From assembly GCF_000826545.1 (NCBI RefSeq), contig NZ_CDME01000014.1, positions 558,001-622,000 of the forward strand: 64,000 nucleotides of DNA, in the 5' to 3' direction. Numbering within the stretch: the first letter of the stretch is position 1; the number at the start of each line of letters is the position of its first letter. The notes beneath the pieces were generated by a model, which saw nothing but the letters and a program-made list of their open reading frames with translations, searched no databases and had not been told where the DNA came from. A program made the position numbers and the translations under genes. Origin of the DNA: Kibdelosporangium sp. MJ126-NF4. Lineage in GTDB: Bacteria > Actinomycetota > Actinomycetes > Mycobacteriales > Pseudonocardiaceae. This document shows, piece after piece, positions 43,937 to 53,181 of this stretch.

Positions 43937-45595
43937 ATGCTGGCGTTCGTGTCCCCAGGCCGTGATGGCGCGGGTACAGCGCGTGTTGTGAACACCACCA
44001 CATCTGAAACGCTAGCTGACCACACCCCGGTCGATCTAGCTGCCTGGATGGGCGAATTCGAGCGCAACGAGCATCCGCGCTGGGTGCTTCCCTCGGTCGA
44101 CGAGCTCTACCCGCAGCTGCTGCGCGCGGATGTCCGGCTCGACCGCTGCCACGACCTGACGCTGGCCGAAGGCCTGCTGCTGGCCCACGAGACGCGCCAC
44201 GGAACGCACCGCAACCCGGGCGCGGCCTGGGCGAGGCTGCACGGCCGCCCCGAGCCGGAGGACAGGCCGCCCCCGGCGCGCGACGCCCAGCCCGCGTTGT
44301 TCGAGCTCGACGAGCGCTTCTACCCGATCGACCAGCTGACCGAGGTCTACGCCGACCAGCAGCGCCGGATCATGGCCAGCGCGCACCCCGACCGGCTGCG
44401 GCTGCTCACCGCGTCGGAGTCCGCCGGAGCGCTCGCGGCGGCCGAGATGAGCGCGCACGGACTGCCGTGGAGCGAGACAGCGCACCTCGAGCTGCTGGAG
44501 TCGATGCTCGGCCCGCGCCCGGCGCAGGGGGCGAGACCGGTGCGGCTGGCCGAGCTCGCCGAGCGGATCGTCGAGGCGTTCGGCGGCCGGTCGCTGAATC
44601 CGGACAGTCCGCCGAGCGTGGTCAAGGCGTTCGCGAGGGAGGGCATCGACATCCCCAGCACCCGGGCGTGGGTGCTCAAAGAGGTAGACCACCCGGCGGT
44701 GGAGCCGCTGCTGGAGTACAAGGAACTGGCCAGGATGTGGACTGCGCACGGCTGGAGCTGGCTGGAGTCGTGGGTGCGCGACGGCCGGTTCCGTCCCGAG
44801 TACGTGGTGGGTGGCGTGGTCTCCGGAAGGTGGGCCACCCGTGGCGGCGCGGCGCTGCAGCTGCCGAAGGCCCTGCGCACGGCCGTGCGGGCGCTGCCGG
44901 GCTGGTCACTGGTGGTGGCCGACGCGGCGCAGCTGGAGCCGCGCGTGCTCGCCGCGCTGTCCGGCGACCGCGAGCTCGCCGAGTTCTCCGCGGAGGTGGA
45001 CCTCTACGCGGGCCTGGCCGCGGACTCGTTCGACGGCGACCGGGGCAAAGCCAAGATCGCCATGCTGTCGGCGATGTACGGCGGGACGTCCGGTGGTGCC
45101 GGTCCGCTGCTCGCGGTCCTGCGCAAACGCTTTCCCCAGGCAGTTGGACACGTCGAGCAGGCCGCGCAGGCCGGTGAGCAGGGCCGGGTCGTGCGCTCGC
45201 GGCTGGGCCGCACGTCCCCGTTCCCCTCGGAGCGCTGGAGCACGTTGATGGAACGCACCGAGGGCACCGAGGAGGAGATGCGCAAGTCCCAGCAGGCGGC
45301 CAGGGACTGGGGCCGGTTCACGCGCAACTTCGTCGTCCAGGCCAGCGCCGCGGACTGGGCGCTGGTGCTGCTCGTGGTGCTGCGGCGCAGGCTGGCGACA
45401 CTCGCCCCGAAGGCGGAGATCGTCTTCTACCAGCACGACGAGTTCATGGTGCACTGTCCGGCCGAGACAGCCGAACTGGTCACCGAGCAGCTGCTGGCCT
45501 CGGGGGACGAGGCCAGCAGGCTCGTGTTCGGCGACACCCCGGTGCGGTTCCCGCTCCAGATCGCCACTGTGGACAGCTACGCGGACGCCAAGTAG
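43937..45595 (+). CDS. PolA-family DNA polymerase (short, exonuclease part degenerate)
   Basis: This 552-residue protein has a family A polymerase domain. Motif A is VVADAAQLEPRVLAALSGD with D329. Motif B has R369, K373 and Y381 (RGKAKIAMLSAMYGG), with Leu at the place of the usual O-helix Phe. Motif C is H500-D501-E502. The catalytic acids are thus intact. The N-terminal 200 residues correspond to the 3'-5' exonuclease domain, but I see no DxE/DxxxD metal motifs. There is no 5' nuclease domain. It is therefore not the main Pol I; a repair or phage-derived role is possible. Its end overlaps the convergent HAD gene by 19 bp. Confidence 0.87.
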   Translation: MLAFVSPGRDGAGTARVVNTTTSETLADHTPVDLAAWMGEFERNEHPRWVLPSVDELYPQLLRADVRLDRCHDLTLAEGLLLAHETRHGTHRNPGAAWARLHGRPEPEDRPPPARDAQPALFELDERFYPIDQLTEVYADQQRRIMASAHPDRLRLLTASESAGALAAAEMSAHGLPWSETAHLELLESMLGPRPAQGARPVRLAELAERIVEAFGGRSLNPDSPPSVVKAFAREGIDIPSTRAWVLKEVDHPAVEPLLEYKELARMWTAHGWSWLESWVRDGRFRPEYVVGGVVSGRWATRGGAALQLPKALRTAVRALPGWSLVVADAAQLEPRVLAALSGDRELAEFSAEVDLYAGLAADSFDGDRGKAKIAMLSAMYGGTSGGAGPLLAVLRKRFPQAVGHVEQAAQAGEQGRVVRSRLGRTSPFPSERWSTLMERTEGTEEEMRKSQQAARDWGRFTRNFVVQASAADWALVLLVVLRRRLATLAPKAEIVFYQHDEFMVHCPAETAELVTEQLLASGDEASRLVFGDTPVRFPLQIATVDSYADAK

Positions 45596-46230
45596 GGCAG
45601 CAGATCCGCGACGCCGGGCAGCAGGTGCGTGTGCCGCACCGCGCCGAGCGTCGCCGCGTCCTGACCGCCGGTGAGCACACCGACGACCATCCGCGCGCCC
45701 GCGTTCGTGCCCGCCTCGAGATCACGGGTGGTGTCGCCCGCGACGAGGACACGGGAGACGTCGACGACGCCGGTCGCCTCCATCGCGCGGAAGATCATGT
45801 ACGGCGCCGGGCGGCCCGCCGGGACGTCGTCGGTGCACACCACGGCGTCCACCCTGTCCTCCCACTTCAGCGTGGACAGGATCGACGTGGTGACGTCCCG
45901 GTCGAACCCGGTGGTCAGCGCGACCTTCACACCCGACGCGCGCAACCGGCCGATGGTCTCCGGCACGCCCGGCAGCGCGACCGGCGGCTTGAGCTCGTAC
46001 GCCTCGGCGAGCCTGCGGCGGAAGTCCTGGTACGTGTCCGCGACAACGTCCCCGGTGACGACCTTCCCGGACTGGCCGAGCAGCGCGAAGATCGCCTCGG
46101 TCTTGTCCGCGCCCATCCACGGCACGACGTCCTCTTCGGACACCCCGGTGGCCTCGGCGAGCGCGCGGTACACGGCGCCGTGTTCGTCCACAGTGGTACC
46201 GGCGATGTCGAAAACGGCCAGTTCGATCAT
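45577..46230 (-). CDS. Phosphonatase-like HAD hydrolase (PhnX-like)
   Basis: Phosphonoacetaldehyde hydrolase cleaves the C-P bond using an aspartate nucleophile and a Schiff-base lysine. Both are present: D8 in FDIAGTTVD (DxAGTT, not the DxD of phosphatases) and K43 in MGADKTEAI in the cap. Motif III RPAPYMIF and motif IV VAGDTTRDLEAG follow. Length is 217 residues, somewhat short of PhnX (about 270). The ATG overlaps the GntR stop (ATGA). With the divergent oxidase and PhnDCE importer it should carry out C-P cleavage in a phosphonate pathway. Confidence 0.88.
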   Translation of the reverse strand: MIELAVFDIAGTTVDEHGAVYRALAEATGVSEEDVVPWMGADKTEAIFALLGQSGKVVTGDVVADTYQDFRRRLAEAYELKPPVALPGVPETIGRLRASGVKVALTTGFDRDVTTSILSTLKWEDRVDAVVCTDDVPAGRPAPYMIFRAMEATGVVDVSRVLVAGDTTRDLEAGTNAGARMVVGVLTGGQDAATLGAVRHTHLLPGVADLLPYLASA

Positions 46231-46976
46231 GATGCCCTCTCGGCGATTCGGGACAGCGCGGGAAGCGCCCGTTGGGAGTTCTCGATGGAGAAGCTGACGA
46301 CGTCCGGCCGGTACCGGTCGTCGGAGTGTTCGAAGGGTTCACCGTTGACGCTGGTGGCCGTGCGGCGTTCGCGCAGCAGCGGTGATCCCGGTGGCACGTC
46401 GAGCAGGTCGTGGTCGGTCTGGTCGGCGGCGACCGCGTCGATCACGTGGCTGCCGTGCGTGGTGTCCACGCCGTTGGCCTCCAGGTGGGCGTAGATCGAC
46501 CCGGAGTCGCAGTCGAAGTCGAACAGCAGGCGGCCGACCGGTTCCACGAACGTGGTGCGCTCGATCATGGTCGGCTGCGAGTCGATCAGCCGCAGCCGCA
46601 GCAACTGCACCACCGGCGTGCCCGCGGTCAGGTGCAGCGCGGCCGCGACCTCCGCTGTGGACGGTCGGCGGGCGATCTCCAGCGTCCGCTGGCCGGGCGT
46701 GCGGCCGATACCGGTGACCCAGCGCGAGAACGACATGAAGGTCTCGAACGGCTGGTTCATCGTCTGCCGCAGCACCACAGGCGGCTTGCCCCGGCCGCCG
46801 CCGATGAGCCCCTCCGCGCGCAGCGTGCCCAGCGCCTGGCGGACCGGGCCGCGCGAGGCGTCCCACTGGGCGCACAGCTGCGATTCGGAGGGCACGGCGG
46901 CCCCGACGGGCAGGTCACCGGAGAGCACCCGGCGGCGAATGTCAGCGGCGATGCGTTCGTGCAGCGACTCGTCCAC
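46227..46976 (-). CDS. GntR/HutC-family regulator (UTRA domain), phosphonate locus
   Basis: The 249-residue protein has an N-terminal winged helix (VPSESQLCAQWDASRGPVRQ, residues 29-48) and a C-terminal UTRA ligand domain (IERTTFVEPVGRLLFDF, LLRERRTATSVNGEPFEHSD). HutC-type GntR proteins bind the pathway substrate as inducer. Its stop overlaps the HAD gene start, and it diverges from the oxidase-phnDCE operon. The 108-bp gap contains CTGTACAG at 46986-46993 and an ACTG-N8-CAGT repeat, either of which could be its operator (inference). Confidence 0.9.
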   Translation of the reverse strand: MDESLHERIAADIRRRVLSGDLPVGAAVPSESQLCAQWDASRGPVRQALGTLRAEGLIGGGRGKPPVVLRQTMNQPFETFMSFSRWVTGIGRTPGQRTLEIARRPSTAEVAAALHLTAGTPVVQLLRLRLIDSQPTMIERTTFVEPVGRLLFDFDCDSGSIYAHLEANGVDTTHGSHVIDAVAADQTDHDLLDVPPGSPLLRERRTATSVNGEPFEHSDDRYRPDVVSFSIENSQRALPALSRIAERAS

Positions 46977-47084
46977 GGGACTTGACTGTACAGGTTGCTA
47001 CCACGAAAAACCCGGATATGAACTGAAAATGAACAGTCAGGAGCTGCGTTGACTTTCAGTGCGGAAGTTTTGGACGCTCTTGTC

Positions 47085-48185
47085 ATGACAAGTCTGGACA
47101 CGGCCGATGTGGTGATCGTCGGAGCGGGCATCGTCGGGCTGGCCCACGCCGTCGAAGCCGTCGAGCGCGGCATGTCGGTTGTTGTCGTGGAGCGGGACGA
47201 ATGGGCGACCGGCGCCTCGGTCCGCAACTTCGGGCACGGCTGCTTCACCGCGCAGGACGGGGACGCCTACCGCTACGCGCAGACGGCCAGGCAGACGTGG
47301 CTGAAGGTGGCCAGGCTCGCGGGGCTGGTGGTGACCGACAGCGGCAGCGTGGTCGTGGCGCGCGCCGAGGACGAACTCGCTGTGCTGAAGGAGTTCACCG
47401 AGGTCCGCCCGTCGGTCATGTTGAGCGCGGCCGAGGTGGCGCAGCGCGTTCCGACCGGACCGGATGTCGTCGGCGGGGCGTTCCTGCCGCAGGACATCCG
47501 GGTGGACCAGCGGACCAGCGTGGGCCTGATCGCGCGGTGGCTGGCCGGTCAGGGCGTGCGGTTCCACTGGCGCACCGCGGCGCACCTGATCGGACCGGGC
47601 GAGGTCGTGACCAGCCGTGGCAGCGTGACCGCGCCAAGGATCGTCGTCGCGGTCGGCCACGACGTCGACCGCTACTTCCCCGACCTGACCGACGAGTTCG
47701 ATGTGCGCCGCTGCGCACTGCGCATGCTCCGCGTGGACAACCCGTCCGGGCGGGACATCGCACCGGCTGTCCTGAGCGGACACTCGCTGCTGCGCTACGA
47801 CGCGTTCTCGCTCTGCCCCACGCTGCCCGAGGTCCGCGCCCGGATCGAACGGGAGCACGACGACCTCGTCCGGATCGGGCTCAACCTGATGTACACCCAG
47901 CGCCCGGACGGATCGCTGACCATCGGCGACACGCACACGTACCACCGCACGCTCGACCCGTTCGAGGACAACGAACTCGACACACACGTGCTGTCCGAGA
48001 CAGCACGCTTCCTTGGTGTACCGGGCCTGACGGTTCGCGAACACTGGCGTGGCGTCTACGCGTCCGCGCCGCGGCCGTACCTCGTGGCCAGTCCGGCCGA
48101 CGGGGTACGGGTCGCCGCCGTGACTTCCGGGATCGGCATGACCACCGCGTTCGGGCTCGCCCCGGACGTCCTCGACACGTTCTGA
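47085..48185 (+). CDS. FAD-dependent amine oxidase of phosphonate catabolism (TIGR03364-like)
   Basis: The protein (366 residues from the ATG at 47085) begins with the FAD motif VVIVGAGIVGLAHAVEA and has the DAO-type VGAGIVG...VVVVERD layout, then ATGASVRNFGHGCF. This matches the D-amino-acid-oxidase-like family linked to phosphonate loci, members of which oxidise aminoalkylphosphonates to the aldehyde. A TTG at 47049 with AGGAG upstream would extend the protein by 12 residues. It is the first gene of the oxidase-phnD-phnC-phnE operon. Oxidation followed by HAD cleavage would replace a PhnW transaminase, which is not seen. Confidence 0.85.
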   Translation: MTSLDTADVVIVGAGIVGLAHAVEAVERGMSVVVVERDEWATGASVRNFGHGCFTAQDGDAYRYAQTARQTWLKVARLAGLVVTDSGSVVVARAEDELAVLKEFTEVRPSVMLSAAEVAQRVPTGPDVVGGAFLPQDIRVDQRTSVGLIARWLAGQGVRFHWRTAAHLIGPGEVVTSRGSVTAPRIVVAVGHDVDRYFPDLTDEFDVRRCALRMLRVDNPSGRDIAPAVLSGHSLLRYDAFSLCPTLPEVRARIEREHDDLVRIGLNLMYTQRPDGSLTIGDTHTYHRTLDPFEDNELDTHVLSETARFLGVPGLTVREHWRGVYASAPRPYLVASPADGVRVAAVTSGIGMTTAFGLAPDVLDTF

Positions 48186-48209
48186 AAGAAAACAGGGAGC
48201 TGGAACCCC

Positions 48210-49088
48210 ATGCGCGCACTTCTCAGTGTGATCGCGTTGCTGTGCCTGACTGTCACCGCGTGTGGTAGCGAACAATCCGCGTCGGGCGGGACGTGCCCGG
48301 ACGGCAGGATCCGGTTCGGCATCGAACCGTACGAGGACCCCGGCAAGCTCAAGCCCGCCTACGAGGTCCTCGCCAAGGCGTTGCAGACCAAGCTGAACTG
48401 CCCGGTCGAGCTGCAGGTCGTCGAGGACTACTCGGCCGAGGTGCTCGCGATGCGCAACGGCAAGCTGGAGATCGCCCAGTTCGGCCCGCTCGGCTTCGTG
48501 TTCGCCAGCCAGAAGGCCAACGCGCAGGCCGTCGCGTCCTTCGCCGACGCGAAGGGCAAACTCACCACGTACACTGCGGGGATCTGGGTCCCGGCGGACT
48601 CGCCGATCAAGTCCGTCAACGACCTGTCCGGCAAAGCGGTCGCGCTGTCCAGCCCGGGGTCGACCTCGGGTGACGCACTGCCCCGGTTCGCCTTCAAGGA
48701 CGTCAAGGACATCAAGGTCGACTACGCGGGCGGCCACCCGGAGGCCCTGCTGGCACTGAAGAACGGCAAGGTCGCCGCGGCCGAGATCAACAGCCAGCAG
48801 CTGGCCAGCGCCAAGGCGGCGGGCACGTTCGACCCGTCGAGGTTCCGCCAGGTGTGGACGTCCGCGCCGATCCCGAACGACCCGATCACCGTGCGCGGCG
48901 ACCTCGACCCCAAGCTGGCCGACGCGATCCGCAAGGGCCTGCTGGAGCTCGGCGCGGCCGATGTGGCCAAGGTCGGCGAGTTCCTCGACGTCACCCCGCC
49001 CGGCCCGCTGGTCGCGGTGACCAAGGAGACCTACCAGCCGCTGTTCGACCTGGCCGCCGGGCTCGGCCTGACCGAGAACGACGTGTGA
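48210..49088 (+). CDS. phnD: Phosphonate ABC transporter substrate-binding lipoprotein
   Basis: This 292-residue solute receptor has a lipobox LTVTAC at residues 13-18 and the PhnD-type body: IRFGIEPYEDPGKLKPAYEV near the N-terminus, the ligand-anchor region VEDYSAEVLAMRNGKLEIAQ, and SPGSTSGDALPRFAFK for phosphonate phosphate contacts. It binds a phosphonate or phosphite outside the membrane and delivers it to PhnE. It starts 24 bp after the oxidase, with AGGGAG upstream of the ATG, and precedes phnC by 3 bp. Confidence 0.92.
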   Translation: MRALLSVIALLCLTVTACGSEQSASGGTCPDGRIRFGIEPYEDPGKLKPAYEVLAKALQTKLNCPVELQVVEDYSAEVLAMRNGKLEIAQFGPLGFVFASQKANAQAVASFADAKGKLTTYTAGIWVPADSPIKSVNDLSGKAVALSSPGSTSGDALPRFAFKDVKDIKVDYAGGHPEALLALKNGKVAAAEINSQQLASAKAAGTFDPSRFRQVWTSAPIPNDPITVRGDLDPKLADAIRKGLLELGAADVAKVGEFLDVTPPGPLVAVTKETYQPLFDLAAGLGLTENDV

Positions 49089-49091
49089 GCA

Positions 49092-49775
49092 GTGGGCATC
49101 CGGATCACAGGGCTCCGAAAGTCGTTCGGGGACAAGCAGGTGTTAGCCGGTGTCGACCTGGTGGTCGCACCGGGTGAGTTCGTCGCGGTGCTGGGCGCCA
49201 ACGGGTCCGGCAAGTCGACCGTGCTGCGGTGCGCGGTCGGCCTGCAGCAGCCGAACTCGGGCACGATCGACATCGACGGCGGCGCGGCCATGGTGTTCCA
49301 GCAGATCCACCTCGTCGGCCGCCGCAGCGCGCTGGACAACGTGTGTTCCGGTGCGCTCGGCCGCCTGAAGCTGCGCCAGTCGATCATGTTCCCGCGTGAG
49401 TTGCGGCGCGAGGCCATGGACTGTCTCGACCGGGTCGGCCTGGCCGACCGCGCGGCCGACCGGGCCGGTCGGCTGTCTGGCGGGCAGCAGCAACGAGTCG
49501 CGATCGCGCGGGCGCTGTGCCAGCGCGCCACGGTGATCCTGGCCGACGAGCCGGTGTCCGCGTTGGACCCGAGCGCCGCGGAGCAGGTGGTCTCGTTGCT
49601 CGCTTCCCTCGCCGGGGAGGGCCTCGCGGTGCTCGCCGTGTTGCACCAGCCCGAGTTGGCTCAGCGGTACGCGCACCGGATCGTCGGGATCGCGGGTGGC
49701 AAGGTGTCGTTCGACAGCACGGCGAAGGACACGGATTCCGCCGCGGTCGACTCGCTGTACGAGGCCGCCCGATGA
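49092..49775 (+). CDS. phnC: Phosphonate ABC transporter ATP-binding protein
   Basis: The 227-residue ATPase has Walker A GANGSGKST, Q-loop VFQQIHLVGR, signature LSGGQQQR and Walker B VILADEPVSALDP, and an H-loop in LAVLHQPELA. It is at the short end for PhnC. The GTG at 49092 follows the phnD stop by 3 bp, and the stop overlaps the phnE ATG by ATGA. It energises uptake through PhnE with PhnD as receptor. Confidence 0.92.
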   Translation: MGIRITGLRKSFGDKQVLAGVDLVVAPGEFVAVLGANGSGKSTVLRCAVGLQQPNSGTIDIDGGAAMVFQQIHLVGRRSALDNVCSGALGRLKLRQSIMFPRELRREAMDCLDRVGLADRAADRAGRLSGGQQQRVAIARALCQRATVILADEPVSALDPSAAEQVVSLLASLAGEGLAVLAVLHQPELAQRYAHRIVGIAGGKVSFDSTAKDTDSAAVDSLYEAAR

Positions 49776-50548
49776 ACCCACCGACTCGCAAGGCGCCGTC
49801 TCCCGTTGCCTTCATCGTCATCGCCGTCCTGATCGGCGTGCACGTCCTTGCCTGGCAGGGAACCGGTTTCTCGCCGGGCGCGCTCGTCGAGGGCTGGCGC
49901 GGGATGGCCGACTTCCTCGACCAGTCGTTCCCGCCCGATCTCGGTGTGCTCGGCGACAGCCTCGAGGCCGCGGTCGTCACGCTCTACATCGGACTGCTCG
50001 GGACCACGTTCTCCATCCCGTTCGCGCTGCTGCTCGGCATCATGGCGGCCAGGGTGACCACACCGAACGCGTGGACCTACCAGATCGCGCGGTCGATCCT
50101 GTCGGTCCTGCGCTCGGTGCCCGACGTCGTGTTCGCGTTGATCTTCGTCACGGCAGTCGGTCTCGGGCCGTTCGCCGGTGTGCTCGCGCTGGTGTTCCAC
50201 AACACGGGCGTGATGGGCAAGCTGTGGGCCGAGGCGATGGAGGAGACCGACCCGGGGCCGCGGGAGGCACTGCGGGTGGCGGGCGCGTCCGGCTCGCAGA
50301 TCGCCGCGAACGCCGTCCTGCCCGCGGTCCTGCCGCAGATGGTCGGCCTGCTGCTGTACCGGTTCGACGTGAACGTGCGCTCGTCGCTGGTGCTGGGACT
50401 GGTCGGCGCCGGTGGCATCGGCTTCCTGATCAACCAGTCCATCAAGCTGTTCCGCTTCGACCAGATGGTCACGCACATCATCGTGGTGGTCCTCGTGGTC
50501 GTGCTCGTCGACCAGCTCTCGGCGTATGTCCGGCGCAGGCTAGCGTGA
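49772..50548 (+). CDS. phnE: Phosphonate ABC transporter permease
   Basis: This 258-residue membrane subunit has about six helices, beginning at SPVAFIVIAVLIGVHVLAW. The EAA-like coupling loop lies in MEETDPGPREALRVAGASGSQ, and the LGLVGAGGIGFLINQSI segment near the C-terminus is characteristic of PhnE. It overlaps phnC by ATGA. The gene ends 9 bp into the convergent TPR-CHAT gene. A single permease gene implies a homodimeric channel. Confidence 0.92.
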   Translation: MNPPTRKAPSPVAFIVIAVLIGVHVLAWQGTGFSPGALVEGWRGMADFLDQSFPPDLGVLGDSLEAAVVTLYIGLLGTTFSIPFALLLGIMAARVTTPNAWTYQIARSILSVLRSVPDVVFALIFVTAVGLGPFAGVLALVFHNTGVMGKLWAEAMEETDPGPREALRVAGASGSQIAANAVLPAVLPQMVGLLLYRFDVNVRSSLVLGLVGAGGIGFLINQSIKLFRFDQMVTHIIVVVLVVVLVDQLSAYVRRRLA

Positions 50549-53152
50549 GCTGCTTCCCAGGCACACGAACGGACGCCGGAACGGGTCGACGGCGATAGCG
50601 TCGGCCAGTGCCACGGCGGGCAACGCGCCCGCGGCCAGGCGGCGGTGGTAGTCGTCCATCGCCGCCGCGGCAGCGTGATCGCCCACCTTGCTCAACGCGG
50701 CGACGACCGTCTGGGATCCGCTCGCCAGCAGCGCGCTGGCGAACCCCAGCGGCTCGTCGCCCGGCCTGATCCGGTTGAGCGCCAACTCACACGCGGCGAG
50801 CACGACATGTCGCGGCGGTTGTTTCAACCCGGCGATCTCGTGCGCGAACAACGCGCCGTCGGCAAGTTCGAGCCTGGAGAACAACGCGTTCTCCGGCTCG
50901 TGCGCGCCGTGCGCCGCGATGTGCACCAGCTTCGCCCCGTCCAGTGCGCTGAGCACCGCGGCGACAGTGGCCTGCCGCTCCGAGAGCAGCTCGACGGTCT
51001 GGTGGTGCGTGGCGAGTTTGTCGATCTCGCCCAGCGCGGCGGGCACTCCCACGGATCGGACCAGAACCGTGCGGCCGTCCTCGGGTGGCGCGGCACGCTC
51101 GGCCGCCAGCCAGGCCGTGGCGGACGGCACCACGACCGTCGGCCGTCCCCGCATGGACGGCAGGACGCCCCAAGGGACACCGTAGAGCGCCCCGGTCGGC
51201 ACGACCACCAGGTCCCGGTCGCCGAGCAACTGCCCCAACGGCTGCGCGATCTGGCTGTCTATCCGTTCGGCCTGCCTGCGCGCGGTGCCGGACACCACCT
51301 GCACCATCGGGGTGGGCAGGTGGTCCGGTGCCAGCGCGTTGAGGTCCACGTTGAGCCGTCGTGCTCGTTCCGTCGCCTCACTCGCCGACCCCAGGTGCAC
51401 CAGCCGGACGTCACCGTCCACCAGGACCACGGCCACGAGCGAGTCCTCGGACGCGACGAAACTCACCAGCGCGCGGTCGCCCAGTTGGCCCGCCACCTCG
51501 GCCATCTCGGCCACCGGCCGGGGCTGGCCCCAGCGTCCGGTGTGCCAGCCGAGTCGGCTGGCCTCCCGCAGCCGCTTTGAGCGCCGCAGCGCGATCTCGG
51601 TTGTCGGGTGGGCGTCGTGCCGTGCCTGGCGCAGGGACTGGGTCAGGCTGCGGATCTCGTCGATCCGCTCGGACAGTTCCGGGTCGTCGACGCGGCCCAG
51701 CGGCTCGTAGCGGTAGGTCTGGGCACGGGTGCGCTCCAGCCAGTCGAACATCCGGTGCGCGTTCTCCCCGCGCAGCGCGAGTCTGACCGCGAGCTCACCG
51801 AGTTCCTGACCGTGCAGCGCCGCCCCGGACAGCAGCTCAAGGCCGTCCATCCGGTCACGGACGCGGGCGAGCTCGGACAGTCCGGCCCGGATCTCCCGCA
51901 GGGCACGGGCGGTCTCGCCGTGCGCGTCGGCGAGTTCGGCGCGGCAGAGCCGACGCAACAGCCGGTAGTCGATCGAAGTGAGATCACCCGGTCGGGCGAC
52001 CTGGTCGAGCAACTGGCCTGCCTGGTCGAGACTCCCCTGCCGGATGGCCACTCGAGTGGCCAGCATCCTGGCCCACCCGGCCTGTTCGACCAGTCGGGGC
52101 TGCGGCAGCGAATCGGCGAACCCCAACGCCCGCTCGGGCAGATGAGTGGAACCCGGGTCGGCGGAACGCAAAGCACGGGTCGCGTCGACCCGCAGCCTGA
52201 CAAGGGCGGCGTCAGCGATACAGGTCTGGCAGTCCCACCGCTTCATCCGCTGTTCGGACCGGCTCGCCATCTCCAGCGCCAGGTCGAGGTCGTCGGTGAG
52301 CAGTGCGGCCTCGGCGCGGTACCGCTCGGCACGGCCGAGTTCGCGGCTGTTGCCCTCCGCGCTCATGATCGGCAGCACCTCGTCGAGGTGCACGCTCGCC
52401 TCGTGCGCCAGGCCCGCGGTCAACAGGGCCTGTGCCTGGTCCAGCCGCAGCAGCGGCAAGGTGTCCTGGCCGAGCGCGTGGTAGGCGCGACTGCTCGCCT
52501 CGTACTGCCGCAGCGCGGCGGGCACGTTCCCGGTGCGCAGCTCCAGATTGGCCAACGCGTGTCCACAGTCGGCGGCCTTGACCGGGAGGTCGTGCTCGGC
52601 GGCGAGGTCGAAGGCATGCCCGAGGTCCGCTCGCGCGGAGCCGATCTGGCCGAGCCTGGTGGCGACCAGGACTCTGGACAGCAGAGAGTTCACCAGTTTC
52701 TCGGTCATCAGCGCCGGGCTGTCGGTGTCGGCGAGGCACCGGAATTTGCGCTCGATGGACGAGCTGAACTTCTGCAGGCTTTCCTCGTTGCGGCCCGCGC
52801 TGAGCAGCAGGTAACCGCTGTTGTGGTCGATGGCCGCGTCGAGTTCGAGCCGGACCGCCGGGTCGGGGACGGCGTCGATGTCCTTTCGCAGCCCCTCCAG
52901 GCGGACCAGGCTGACGTCGATCCCGTCGTTCTCCGCGACCAGCGCGGCAAGCGTGCTGGCCAGCCGGACTCTGACCCGCACCCACTCGACCTGATGGCCG
53001 CTGGCTACCGGAGCGACCGAATCGAGTACATCCAGCCCTTGCCGGGCCAGCTCACGGCCTTCCTGCTCACGTGCGTTGCACGCGGCAGCCGCCGACTGCC
53101 GGTACAACTCACGCGCTGACTCGATAGCTGCGGACGGATCGCTTACAGACAC
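50540..53152 (-). CDS. TPR-CHAT caspase-like protease, 870 aa
   Basis: CHAT domains are caspase-fold cysteine proteases. Here the C-terminal 270 residues carry the dyad H748 (HIAAHG) and C788 (VVLAACE), so the site looks active. The first 560 residues are helical TPR-like repeats, which in related proteins sense or hold a trigger. There is no signal peptide or membrane helix. The GTG at 53152 starts VSVSDPSAAIESARE and lacks a clear ribosome site. A 59-codon peptide gene lies 81 bp upstream on the same strand, with a strong hairpin between them. The end overlaps phnE by 9 bp. The substrate is unknown; the peptide is a natural candidate. Confidence 0.9.
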   Translation of the reverse strand: MSVSDPSAAIESARELYRQSAAAACNAREQEGRELARQGLDVLDSVAPVASGHQVEWVRVRVRLASTLAALVAENDGIDVSLVRLEGLRKDIDAVPDPAVRLELDAAIDHNSGYLLLSAGRNEESLQKFSSSIERKFRCLADTDSPALMTEKLVNSLLSRVLVATRLGQIGSARADLGHAFDLAAEHDLPVKAADCGHALANLELRTGNVPAALRQYEASSRAYHALGQDTLPLLRLDQAQALLTAGLAHEASVHLDEVLPIMSAEGNSRELGRAERYRAEAALLTDDLDLALEMASRSEQRMKRWDCQTCIADAALVRLRVDATRALRSADPGSTHLPERALGFADSLPQPRLVEQAGWARMLATRVAIRQGSLDQAGQLLDQVARPGDLTSIDYRLLRRLCRAELADAHGETARALREIRAGLSELARVRDRMDGLELLSGAALHGQELGELAVRLALRGENAHRMFDWLERTRAQTYRYEPLGRVDDPELSERIDEIRSLTQSLRQARHDAHPTTEIALRRSKRLREASRLGWHTGRWGQPRPVAEMAEVAGQLGDRALVSFVASEDSLVAVVLVDGDVRLVHLGSASEATERARRLNVDLNALAPDHLPTPMVQVVSGTARRQAERIDSQIAQPLGQLLGDRDLVVVPTGALYGVPWGVLPSMRGRPTVVVPSATAWLAAERAAPPEDGRTVLVRSVGVPAALGEIDKLATHHQTVELLSERQATVAAVLSALDGAKLVHIAAHGAHEPENALFSRLELADGALFAHEIAGLKQPPRHVVLAACELALNRIRPGDEPLGFASALLASGSQTVVAALSKVGDHAAAAAMDDYHRRLAAGALPAVALADAIAVDPFRRPFVCLGSSSR

Positions 53153-53181
53153 ATGACTATGACAACACACACCGTAGCGAA

